DNA of 5,624 bases from Alphaproteobacteria bacterium. GTDB lineage: Bacteria; Pseudomonadota; Alphaproteobacteria; Micavibrionales; SZUA-601. Under the pieces are notes generated by a model. The model ran no database searches, was not told the DNA's origin, and saw only the letters and a program-made list of their open reading frames with translations. Positions 1 through 5,602 of this stretch are shown here, in pieces. The position numbers and the translations under genes are program-made. Numbering within the stretch: the first letter of the stretch is position 1; each line of letters starts with the position of its first letter. The stretch covers positions 1-5,624 of the forward strand of contig QKJH01000160.1 of NCBI GenBank assembly GCA_003250865.1. The letters run 5' to 3'.

Positions 1-660
1 AGCACTGCCTTTGCGCATGCAGTTGAAATTCAAATTATTGACAAAACATATGATGAAAACCAAATTCGGTATTCACGTACGCTTCAGTCCGACTTGGATA
101 AAGCAGAAAGCACGCAAACACCATACCATGCTATTAAGCCAACAACACAACCCGTTAAAGCGGTCGCGCCCAAAGCACCACCGCCTAAAACTGCTGTGGA
201 GATTGACCCTGTTTATACAGCGCCGACAAATACAAGCGACTCAACAACCCTGCAAGAAGATTTAGACGAAGGCGTGTTGCCGCCACCAACCGATGATTCG
301 CTATCCATTGATTCGGACAAAACCGTACCGGATAGTCAATCCGCTGTTGAACCAATACAAAAAGCACCCACAGAAAGCGAGAAGCCTGAGGCAACTCCTT
401 CTGTTGAGCAAGTTACTCCGCCCGCAAAGCCTGTAATCATGGAAGACGAAACCTTGGCACCAAGTGAACGTGAGCCCATTCTTTTGGGAAACATGTCTGA
501 TGAAAGCCTGAAAAAAGAGCTGGGTATTTCCGATTCTCCCGCAGAAGCAGACATTCAATCCGAAGCAGGAGTAGAAGAAAATTTTACCGATGATGCCGTT
601 ATTATCACAGCGCCACCGGCTCACGCTATACCGAACAATTCATTAAACACCATCCAATAA
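1..660 (+). CDS. Exported Pro/Glu/Ser/Thr-rich protein of unknown function, 5'-truncated
   Basis: The frame is open from base 1 to the TAA at 658-660 and gives 219 residues, so the true start lies outside the window. A TTG at 94 is available as an in-frame start, but the residues before it are equally gene-like, so I do not use it. The visible N-terminus, STAFAHA-VEIQ, looks like the end of a Sec signal peptide with an Ala-His-Ala cleavage site after residue 7, which suggests export to the periplasm or cell surface. About 30 residues that could be structured follow (VEIQIIDKTYDENQIRY...). From roughly residue 40 onward the chain is rich in Pro, Glu, Asp, Ser and Thr, includes the stretch APKAPPPK, and lacks hydrophobic segments, so it is probably disordered. 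I recognise no domain. A periplasmic linker or an envelope-associated acidic protein would fit, but the function is unknown. Transcription probably ends at the hairpin directly after the stop. Confidence 0.75.
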   Translation, partial: STAFAHAVEIQIIDKTYDENQIRYSRTLQSDLDKAESTQTPYHAIKPTTQPVKAVAPKAPPPKTAVEIDPVYTAPTNTSDSTTLQEDLDEGVLPPPTDDSLSIDSDKTVPDSQSAVEPIQKAPTESEKPEATPSVEQVTPPAKPVIMEDETLAPSEREPILLGNMSDESLKKELGISDSPAEADIQSEAGVEENFTDDAVIITAPPAHAIPNNSLNTIQ

Positions 661-666
661 AAAGCC

Positions 667-691
667 AAGCCGACATAATGTCGGCTTTTTT
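667..691. terminator. Probable bidirectional rho-independent terminator
   Basis: AAGCCGACA at 667-675 pairs with TGTCGGCTT at 679-687 around a TAA loop, giving a 9-bp stem. On the + strand the stem runs into six T (686-691), a good intrinsic terminator for the exported-protein gene that stops at 660. Read on the - strand, the stem is followed by GGC and then TTTTTATT, so it can also end transcripts of the converging sua5 gene, whose stop codon (690-692) lies in the T tract. The + direction is the better supported. Confidence 0.85.
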
Positions 692-1694
692 ATTGTTCTT
701 TAGGTGCTGCGGCACGTGTCAAGCGATCATTAATAGCAACCCCCACACCCGTATTGGGTATTGGCATAACGGCAATACTCATAGCCTTAACTTTATCCAA
801 GGCATTTAAATAGGAAAACAGGTTAGAGGCCGCTTCTTCCAAGTCACCAATTAGCGACAGATTCAGTACCGTTCCTTCGGGCATGTCTTTGGCTGCACCA
901 TACTCTTCCGATGCCATAAAGGTTATGCGCCCAAAAGCAAGTAAAGCCTCACCTTTCTTGACATCAACAGCATTCAATCGCAATGGCGTCTGTGTTGCAT
1001 AGTGCCTCTTCAATTGTCCCGGGGCTGTAGGCGAGTTATCTGTAGCCGGATTTTTATAATAGACCTTGGTTTCAAGGACATCTTCAAGCATTTCAACAGT
1101 AATGGCTCCGGGTCTCAAAACGGTTACATATTCTCCGCTCAAATCAACAATAGTAGATTCAACGCCAACTTCTGTTTTTCCGGCAGACAGAATTAAATCA
1201 ACCTTATCGCCCAAACTTTCAAACACCGCAGCAGGAGTCGTGGGACTTACCGTATTGGACAGATTGGCACTGGGAGCAACAAGCGGAACACCGCATGCCT
1301 CAATTAATGCCAATGCTATGGGGTGGTCAGGACAACGAACAGAGGGCGTATTCAATCCGGCCAGAGCTAATTGAGATAACGGACAGTCTTTTGCTTTGGG
1401 CAAAATCATCGTCAACGGACCCGGCCAAAAACTATCAGCCAAACGGTGAGCCCATGCATTAAACTCAACCAGTTCCATCGCCATATCTTTCCCCGATACA
1501 TGGGAAATAAGCGGATTAAAACTCGGCCTTCCTTTGGCGGTGTATATACGGGCAACCGCACGGTCATCATAAGCATTTGCAGCTAATCCGTATACGGTTT
1601 CTGTCGGCATGGCAACAAGTAGCCCCTTGCGGATAAGCTCAGCTGCCCGACCAATCATCTCGGCATTGGCCGGTACGAGGTTAGATAGCGTCAT
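690..1694 (-). CDS. sua5: L-threonylcarbamoyladenylate synthase, Sua5 type
   Basis: This enzyme makes threonylcarbamoyl-AMP from threonine, bicarbonate and ATP in the cytoplasm. It is the first step of t6A37 modification of ANN-decoding tRNAs, after which the TsaD complex transfers the group. The 334-residue protein has the two-domain Sua5 layout rather than the short TsaC form. The YrdC-like domain (about 8-200) shows PTETVYGLAANA (30-41), KGRPSFNPL (54-62), PGPLT (91-95), SVRCPDHP (118-125), SANLSNTVSPTT (142-153) and VESTIVDL (178-185). A linker with SPTAPGQLKRHYA (221-233) follows. The C-terminal Sua5 domain has NLFSYLNALDK and ends with GVGVAINDRLTRAA. In SANLSN an Asn stands where Gly is common. 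I chose ATG at 1694 over a GTG at 1709 because it overlaps the upstream TGA as ATGA and has GAGG seven bases upstream. The gene is co-transcribed with the GNAT gene. Confidence 0.94.
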   Translation of the reverse strand: MTLSNLVPANAEMIGRAAELIRKGLLVAMPTETVYGLAANAYDDRAVARIYTAKGRPSFNPLISHVSGKDMAMELVEFNAWAHRLADSFWPGPLTMILPKAKDCPLSQLALAGLNTPSVRCPDHPIALALIEACGVPLVAPSANLSNTVSPTTPAAVFESLGDKVDLILSAGKTEVGVESTIVDLSGEYVTVLRPGAITVEMLEDVLETKVYYKNPATDNSPTAPGQLKRHYATQTPLRLNAVDVKKGEALLAFGRITFMASEEYGAAKDMPEGTVLNLSLIGDLEEAASNLFSYLNALDKVKAMSIAVMPIPNTGVGVAINDRLTRAAAPKEQ

Positions 1695-2161
1695 GACCGT
1701 ACCTCGCACTCCATCATTATTTCTTCACCGTGATAAACCATACCTATTTTACTAAAACCCAGCTTTGTGTATATTTTTTGCGCGGCTTCCTGCTTAGGAT
1801 GAACGTCCAGCAACAGCCAGTTTATACGGCTATCTTGCCGAGCACGACTGACAACCTCCTCAACAAGATTAGTACCTATACCCTGCCCTTGCCAATCCGG
1901 GTGGACACGCGTTCGTAAAACATAACCGGCAGTGGGAGAGAGCATACGCACACCGCAACATCCGACAATTTGATCATCCTTCTCAGCCACCAAAAAGAAG
2001 CCGCCATTATTGCAATAAAATGCCTCAATATCGTTTATGTCAGGACGATGCCATTTTGTCCGGGGATAAATACCCTGAACCTGTTGCGCTATTATATTCA
2101 ACTGCTGAAGCTGTTCAGCGTCCGAAGTAACGGCATCCCTAAAAGAAACTTTACAACACAT
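1691..2161 (-). CDS. GNAT-family N-acetyltransferase
   Basis: This 156-residue protein has the length of a single-domain GNAT enzyme, a family that transfers an acetyl group from acetyl-CoA to an amine. The acetyl-CoA-binding motif A is RVHPDWQGQGIG (85-96), with the QxxGxG loop followed by the helix TNLVEEVV. Motif B is LLLDVHPKQEAAQKIYTKLGF (117-137 region), with Tyr131 in the usual general-acid position. The central strands carry FFLVAEKDDQIVGCCGV. The acceptor substrate cannot be read from the sequence. The N-terminal substrate-binding part is not obviously that of RimI, although a GNAT gene next to a t6A gene recalls the frequent rimI-tsaB neighbourhood. The start is ATG at 2161, with a weak GAAG four bases upstream. 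Its TGA overlaps the sua5 ATG by 4 nt, so the pair is probably one transcript with coupled translation. Confidence 0.9.
   Translation of the reverse strand: MCCKVSFRDAVTSDAEQLQQLNIIAQQVQGIYPRTKWHRPDINDIEAFYCNNGGFFLVAEKDDQIVGCCGVRMLSPTAGYVLRTRVHPDWQGQGIGTNLVEEVVSRARQDSRINWLLLDVHPKQEAAQKIYTKLGFSKIGMVYHGEEIMMECEVRS
1702..1705 (-). promoter_or_regulatory. Ribosome binding site that decides the sua5 start
   Basis: On the - strand GAGG lies seven bases before the ATG at 1694, inside the last codons of the GNAT gene. An alternative in-frame GTG at 1709 lies upstream of this GAGG and would leave it unused, so the ATG is preferred. Confidence 0.65.
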
Positions 2162-2265
2162 TATTCTTCACATTACGTTTTGTTTTTAAAAACGCTTGCA
2201 CTATATAGGAAAACGCACGATAAAAACTAGAAAAAAATCACGATTATTGAACAAGGTACCCCATC
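2162..2265. promoter_or_regulatory. Divergent intergenic region between the GNAT and nitroreductase genes
   Basis: The region is 104 bp, AT-rich, and holds the start signals of both flanking genes. For the + strand two sigma70-like pairs are possible: TTGTTT (2180-2185) with TATATA (2202-2207) at 16 bp spacing, or TTGCAC (2196-2201) with GATAAA (2219-2224) at 17 bp spacing. Each matches the consensus only moderately (3/6 and 4/6), and I cannot choose between them. For the - strand I find no convincing -35/-10 pair. The palindrome GTTTTTAAAAAC lies at 2182-2193 within this region. Confidence 0.4.
2182..2193. repeat. 12-bp perfect palindrome, possible operator
   Basis: GTTTTTAAAAAC is a perfect inverted repeat without a spacer, located between the two divergent genes and overlapping one candidate + strand promoter. 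It could be a regulator-binding site, but A/T palindromes of this size also occur by chance in AT-rich intergenic DNA. I do not recognise it as a known box. Confidence 0.3.
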
Positions 2266-2871
2266 ATGAATATCATCGAAGCTGTTAAAACACGCCGCTC
2301 CATCAAAAAATTTGACCCCAACCACACTTTATCCGAAACACAAAAGCGTGAATTTATGGAGTTGGCCTTGCTGTCACCGACAGCCTACCACATTCAGCCA
2401 AACCGTTTTTTGATTATTGAAGACAAAGCATTAAGAGAGGAAATTCGTCAATTTGCCTGGGATCAGCCACAAATTACCGATTCGTCCCTTTTGCTTGTCC
2501 TATGTGCCGACCTGAATGCCTGGCATGCAGACAATGTCAAAAAAAGCTGGCAATCAACAGATGATGGGGTCAAACAATGGATACTCGACCATGTTAAAGA
2601 AGATTTTGAGAATAACCCGCAACATCAGCGGGACGAAGCCTTGCGCTCAATTTCCATTGCTGCCGGTCAAATAATGATTACAGCCCGTGCCATGGGACTG
2701 GATAGTTGTGCCATAGGCGGTTTTGATTATAATGATGTTGCCCGCCTTATCAACTTGCCGGAAAACTATGTTATTGGCATGCTCCTTCCCATCGGCAAGC
2801 GGATTGGCGATCCCTATGCCCGCCATGATATGATTGCATACGACGAAGCCGTAAAAATCAATAGATTTTAG
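2266..2871 (+). CDS. Nitroreductase-family FMN-dependent oxidoreductase
   Basis: The 201-residue protein fits the nitroreductase fold, whose members are typically homodimeric cytoplasmic FMN enzymes that reduce nitroaromatics, quinones, enals or other electrophiles with NAD(P)H. The N-terminal FMN-phosphate signature TRRSIKKFD lies at 9-17. SPTAYHIQPNRFLII (37-51) corresponds to the SPSxxNxQPW-type flavin loop, with Asn46 next to Arg47 after Gln-Pro. GLDSCAIGGFD (144-154) and the late LLPIGKRIGDP (173-183) match the C-terminal flavin contacts. It resembles the YdjA/MhqN/DrgA-like general group, but the physiological substrate is not predictable. ATG at 2266 is preceded by AAGG at 2253-2256 with a 9-nt spacer. 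The gene is probably monocistronic: it has its own upstream promoter region and meets the msrB gene tail-to-tail, its TAG ending one base before the msrB stop. No intrinsic terminator follows it. Confidence 0.92.
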   Translation: MNIIEAVKTRRSIKKFDPNHTLSETQKREFMELALLSPTAYHIQPNRFLIIEDKALREEIRQFAWDQPQITDSSLLLVLCADLNAWHADNVKKSWQSTDDGVKQWILDHVKEDFENNPQHQRDEALRSISIAAGQIMITARAMGLDSCAIGGFDYNDVARLINLPENYVIGMLLPIGKRIGDPYARHDMIAYDEAVKINRF

Positions 2872-3276
2872 CTAGCAATTCTCGTCCAACCACATTGCAA
2901 CGCCGTTAATACAAAAACGCAAATCAGACGGGCTTTCCGGATTATCAATAAAAACATGCCCCAAATGTGCTTCGCACGCAGCGCAGACCACTTCGATACG
3001 GCGTATTTCATCTTCAAGCGGTGTATCTTCGCGCAATAACACGGATTTTTCGGAAACCGGTGCCGTAAATGACGGCCACCCACATCCGGCATTGAATTGT
3101 TGTTCGGTTGAAAAAAGTGGTGTATCGCAACAGATACAATGATAGGTTCCTTCGCCGTAAAACTCGTTAAATTCGCTGGAGAACGGCATCTCCGTTTCGC
3201 CGCAGCGACAAACACGGTATTGTTCATCCGTTAATTGGTCTTGCCATTCCTCTTGGGTCTTTTCAATTTCAGCCAT
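2872..3276 (-). CDS. msrB: Peptide-methionine (R)-S-oxide reductase MsrB
   Basis: MsrB repairs the R epimer of methionine sulfoxide in proteins, usually with thioredoxin as reductant. The 134 residues cover a complete single-domain MsrB without a fused MsrA and without a signal peptide, so it acts in the cytoplasm. The structural zinc is held by C47-x2-C50 (CICC) and C98-x2-C101 (CAAC). GCGWPSF (64-70) carries the candidate resolving Cys65 and the substrate-pocket Trp67. EAHLGHVF (102-109) supplies the active-site histidines, and RFCINGVAM (120-128) contains the catalytic Cys122 and Asn124. The family usually reads RYCINS there, so Phe121 and Gly125 are mild variants. The protein has ten cysteines, including extra ones at 23, 25, 49 and the final residue 134. 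The start is ATG at 3276, with AGGG ten bases upstream overlapping the stop of the preceding yihY-like gene. The 12-bp gap indicates one operon. Confidence 0.95.
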   Translation of the reverse strand: MAEIEKTQEEWQDQLTDEQYRVCRCGETEMPFSSEFNEFYGEGTYHCICCDTPLFSTEQQFNAGCGWPSFTAPVSEKSVLLREDTPLEDEIRRIEVVCAACEAHLGHVFIDNPESPSDLRFCINGVAMWLDENC

Positions 3277-3288
3277 AATTCTTATTCC

Positions 3289-4146
3289 CTAAATATCGTA
3301 ATAATCCTCAAGCGCAGCATTTACCGCCGCGCCAACAATGACGGCATAAGCAGAAAGAAAAAACCATATCATCAGTACGACAACAGCACCCAGCGAGCCG
3401 TACACCTGATTGAACTCGGGAAAAAAGGAAACAAAGCTGGTAAAGCCCCATGAAGACAACAACCACAGGACAGCAGATATAATAGCACCCACCACCATGG
3501 AGAGCCAATGCCCTTTTGTCGGTTTACGGGACGGTGCATAACGGAAAAGCAGGGTTAATCCGACAATTACCATCGAGCCGAGCATCGACCATCGAATAAG
3601 ACCTACCTGCTCCAATACCAGCTCCGGCAAATGAAGTAATCTCATCCCTATAGGCAATGCCACAAGCAAGACAATCGAAACCACCATTAATATAATGCCA
3701 CCGACAGTAAAACCATACGCTACTACATTTTTATACCACCATGACCGTTTTTCATGCACACGATACACATGATTCATGGCGGCAATTAGCGCTTTAACAC
3801 CTCTGGCTGCAGACAACATGGCCACAACAAGACCGCCGGCAACCGTATAGCTCAATGACCGAGAAGAAACTGAAACTATGGCTACCAGTTGTTTGTACAA
3901 GATGTCATAAGCTTGCTCCGGAAGAAAATCCTGAACCAGCACCATTTGTTTTTGTACATCCCCCGCATCCCATATCAGGCCGTAAAGCGATACCAGTGCC
4001 GTCATCGCCGGAAAAACCGACAACAGAGAATAAAAAGCTATTCCTCCGGCAAAAAAGGATAGGCTGTCGCCTTTGACCTTGATAAGGACAAACTTTACGA
4101 CTGATAGCGCTTTTTCTATTCCTGAGAGTATCTTTTCTTTTGCCAT
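3289..4146 (-). CDS. YihY/BrkB-family inner membrane protein
   Basis: The 285-residue polytopic inner-membrane protein belongs to the YihY/BrkB family. It was once annotated as ribonuclease BN, a label since attached to a different protein, and the true function remains unclear. Hydrophobic segments lie at about 32-57, 98-115, 141-168, 184-203, 215-239 and 248-278, giving roughly six membrane spans. Family signatures are SLSFFAGGIAFYSLLSVFPA (28-47), an AARGVKALIAAMNHVY stretch (113-128) and the C-terminal FNQVYGSLGAVVVLMIW (245-261) followed by YAVIVGAAVNAALE. The positively charged N-terminus (K3, K5, K13, K18) suggests a cytoplasmic location for that end. ATG at 4146 has only a weak GAAG ten bases upstream. 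A good sigma70-like promoter lies upstream, inside the start of the divergent methyltransferase gene. msrB follows after 12 bp in the same transcript. Confidence 0.93.
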   Translation of the reverse strand: MAKEKILSGIEKALSVVKFVLIKVKGDSLSFFAGGIAFYSLLSVFPAMTALVSLYGLIWDAGDVQKQMVLVQDFLPEQAYDILYKQLVAIVSVSSRSLSYTVAGGLVVAMLSAARGVKALIAAMNHVYRVHEKRSWWYKNVVAYGFTVGGIILMVVSIVLLVALPIGMRLLHLPELVLEQVGLIRWSMLGSMVIVGLTLLFRYAPSRKPTKGHWLSMVVGAIISAVLWLLSSWGFTSFVSFFPEFNQVYGSLGAVVVLMIWFFLSAYAVIVGAAVNAALEDYYDI

Positions 4147-4173
4147 TGCTTTATGTCTTCGTGTAGGCTGGAG

Positions 4174-4179
4174 TACAAT
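4174..4179 (+). promoter_or_regulatory. Candidate -10 element for the methyltransferase gene
   Basis: TACAAT (5/6 to TATAAT) lies 22 bases before the ATG at 4202. The hexamer at 17 bp spacing, TTATGT (4151-4156), is a poor -35, so the promoter is uncertain. If used, transcription would begin around 4186 with a very short leader of about 16 nt and no visible Shine-Dalgarno sequence. Confidence 0.35.
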
Positions 4180-4192
4180 TATTAACTACCTT

Positions 4193-4221
4193 GTTATAGC
4201 AATGCCTTCCCCTAAAGACAA
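4193..4221 (-). promoter_or_regulatory. Candidate sigma70-type promoter for the yihY-like/msrB operon
   Basis: On the - strand TTGTCT (plus coordinates 4216-4221) and TATAAC (4193-4198) are separated by 17 bp. They match the consensus at 4/6 and 5/6. Transcription would start near 4186, giving a leader of about 40 nt before ATG 4146. The -35 element lies inside the first codons of the divergent methyltransferase gene, so the two transcription units share this DNA. Confidence 0.55.
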
Positions 4222-5554
4222 ACAGAAATCTGTTGAATCGCGCCGAATGCCCCATATTGAGATTACGCGACTTGGACAACAGGGCGATGGTATGGCAATA
4301 ATTGATAGCAAGCCCGTCAGTTTTCCCCTTACCATGCCGGGCGACATTATTTCGGCAACGATTGAGTACCAAAGCAAAAACAAATACAGCATATCCAATC
4401 TTCAACTGGAAAAATCTGCTTCGTTGCGAAAAAAACCGCCTTGTCCACACCATGCTTCCCTTGAAGCCACAGGGTGCGGAGGATGTTCCTTACAGTTTTT
4501 GGATACTCAGACCACCTATCATGATTGGAAATCCGATCTACCCAGACACTGTTTAAGTAAAGCCGGGGTTTCCCTTGATGGTATTGAATTCCGCCCAATG
4601 ATACAAGCCAATCTGAAAACCAGAAGACGAGCAGTTTTTTCGGCATTTCATACCGGTACTTCCATCTCTCTGGGGTTTTATGAACAAGGCAGCAACCGCG
4701 TTGTTGAATGGCAAGAATGTATGGTTATAACGCCGGAGCTTGCGGCAATCAAAGAAACTCTACCTGAAATCCTTCCTTTGATTATGCAGCCGCAAAACAA
4801 AGTGCGCATTCATTGCACCGCATTGGAACAACAATCGGACATTGTTTTTATTGCTAATAATCGATTAGATGAGTCTAATATAAATGCCATTCAGCAATGG
4901 GCACAAAGCAACGGCCATACGCGTGTTTCGTGGCAAACTTCCGACAAGGCCGCCACACCTCACATTCTGTACGAGGATAAACCTGTTATAAAATCCTGTT
5001 ATTCTTACTCAGTCCCCCTGCCTTCTGGAAGTTTTCTTCAGCCCAGCAAGGAAGGCGAGCAAGCGCTTATTGATGCTGTATTATACTATCTATCAGATAT
5101 AACTAATATAAACAGAGCCATGGACTTATTCTGTGGCCTCGGCACATTTACCTTGCCCTTGTACAGGCGCTATCTACCCCTAAAATCCTTGCAAGCATTT
5201 GACATTAATGGAGGGGCAATAAAAAACCTTCACCATCTGGCTCAGAAAGAAAATCTGGCCGGGCTTGACGTGCAGCCGCGGGATTTGTTTACCCACCCTG
5301 TGACAGCGAGTGAATTAAAACGCATGGACGTTGTTGTTATTGACCCTCCACGAATCGGCGCAAAAGCACAATGCGAACAATTGGCACAATCGCGTGCTCC
5401 ACACATTGTTATGGTTTCTTGCAATCCGTTGACAATGGCTCGCGATGCCAAAATTTTGTGTGATGGCGGCTATACCCTAAGCTCCGTTACGCCTGTAGAT
5501 CAGTTTCTGTGGTCTTCACATCTGGAAACTGTTTCCTACTTTACACGGACATAA
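4202..5554 (+). CDS. TRAM-domain [4Fe-4S] RNA (uracil-5-)-methyltransferase, RlmD/RlmC type
   Basis: The enzyme methylates C5 of a uridine, probably in 23S rRNA, using SAM and a covalent cysteine adduct; which uridine (1939- or 747-type) is not readable. A TRAM-like RNA-binding domain (about 17-70) starts at PHIEITRLGQQGDGMA. Fe-S ligands are Cys81, Cys92 and Cys95 (CPHH...GCGGC) and Cys173 (WQEC). GSFLQPSKEGE (276-286) precedes the methyltransferase fold, which has motif I DLFCGLGTF (308-316), AFDIN (332-336), IDPPRIG (380-386), catalytic Cys407 in MVSCNPLTMARD, and SHLE with probable base Glu441. The length of 450 residues is normal for RlmD. The open frame extends upstream to a TTG at 4073, but that would overlap the divergent yihY-like gene by 74 bp and add residues not expected in the family, so ATG 4202 is chosen. 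ATG 4247 is a possible alternative. Neither has a clear ribosome binding site. Confidence 0.9.
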   Translation: MPSPKDKQKSVESRRMPHIEITRLGQQGDGMAIIDSKPVSFPLTMPGDIISATIEYQSKNKYSISNLQLEKSASLRKKPPCPHHASLEATGCGGCSLQFLDTQTTYHDWKSDLPRHCLSKAGVSLDGIEFRPMIQANLKTRRRAVFSAFHTGTSISLGFYEQGSNRVVEWQECMVITPELAAIKETLPEILPLIMQPQNKVRIHCTALEQQSDIVFIANNRLDESNINAIQQWAQSNGHTRVSWQTSDKAATPHILYEDKPVIKSCYSYSVPLPSGSFLQPSKEGEQALIDAVLYYLSDITNINRAMDLFCGLGTFTLPLYRRYLPLKSLQAFDINGGAIKNLHHLAQKENLAGLDVQPRDLFTHPVTASELKRMDVVVIDPPRIGAKAQCEQLAQSRAPHIVMVSCNPLTMARDAKILCDGGYTLSSVTPVDQFLWSSHLETVSYFTRT

Positions 5555-5556
5555 CA

Positions 5557-5582
5557 AAAGCCCGCCAAAGAAGGCGGGCTTT
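5557..5582. terminator. GC-rich intrinsic terminator hairpin after the methyltransferase gene
   Basis: AAAGCCCGCC (5557-5566) pairs perfectly with GGCGGGCTTT (5573-5582) around the loop AAAGAA, two bases after the TAA at 5552-5554. In the + direction the stem is followed by only three T, counted within the stem, before CATC, so the tail is weak. Read on the - strand the tail is CTTTTGTTATG, which is somewhat better. The hairpin therefore probably serves the methyltransferase gene and also a converging - strand gene from the right. Confidence 0.8.
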
Positions 5583-5602
5583 CATCACATAAAACTAATA
5601 TA

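Noticed and set aside
185..624. Several antisense open frames of 69-107 codons opposite the exported-protein gene
   Set aside because: Their translations are rich in Arg, Cys, Leu and Phe in the way shadows of Pro/Glu/Ser-rich sequence are, they have no recognisable motif, and the + strand frame shows a coherent protein with a signal-peptide remnant and a terminator.
1002..1374. + strand open frames within sua5
   Set aside because: They run opposite a gene with strong family motifs throughout, and carry no motif or ribosome binding site.
1970..2230. + strand open frame running from inside the GNAT gene into the divergent gap
   Set aside because: It is mostly antisense to GNAT codons, lacks any recognisable domain, and would cover the promoter region of the nitroreductase gene.
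2854..2869. Small hairpin AAAATC-AATA-GATTTT at the end of the nitroreductase gene as a terminator
   Set aside because: The 6-bp stem is almost all A/T and no T tract follows, so it is too weak to call an intrinsic terminator.
3235..3453. + strand open frame across the msrB/yihY junction
   Set aside because: It overlaps two well-supported - strand genes, and its translation shows no motif or family resemblance.
4073..4201. Upstream extension of the methyltransferase frame to a TTG at 4073
   Set aside because: It would overlap the divergent yihY-like gene by 74 bp, adds 43 residues with no place in the RlmD family layout, and has the candidate + strand -10 element inside it. The extension is a chance open frame.
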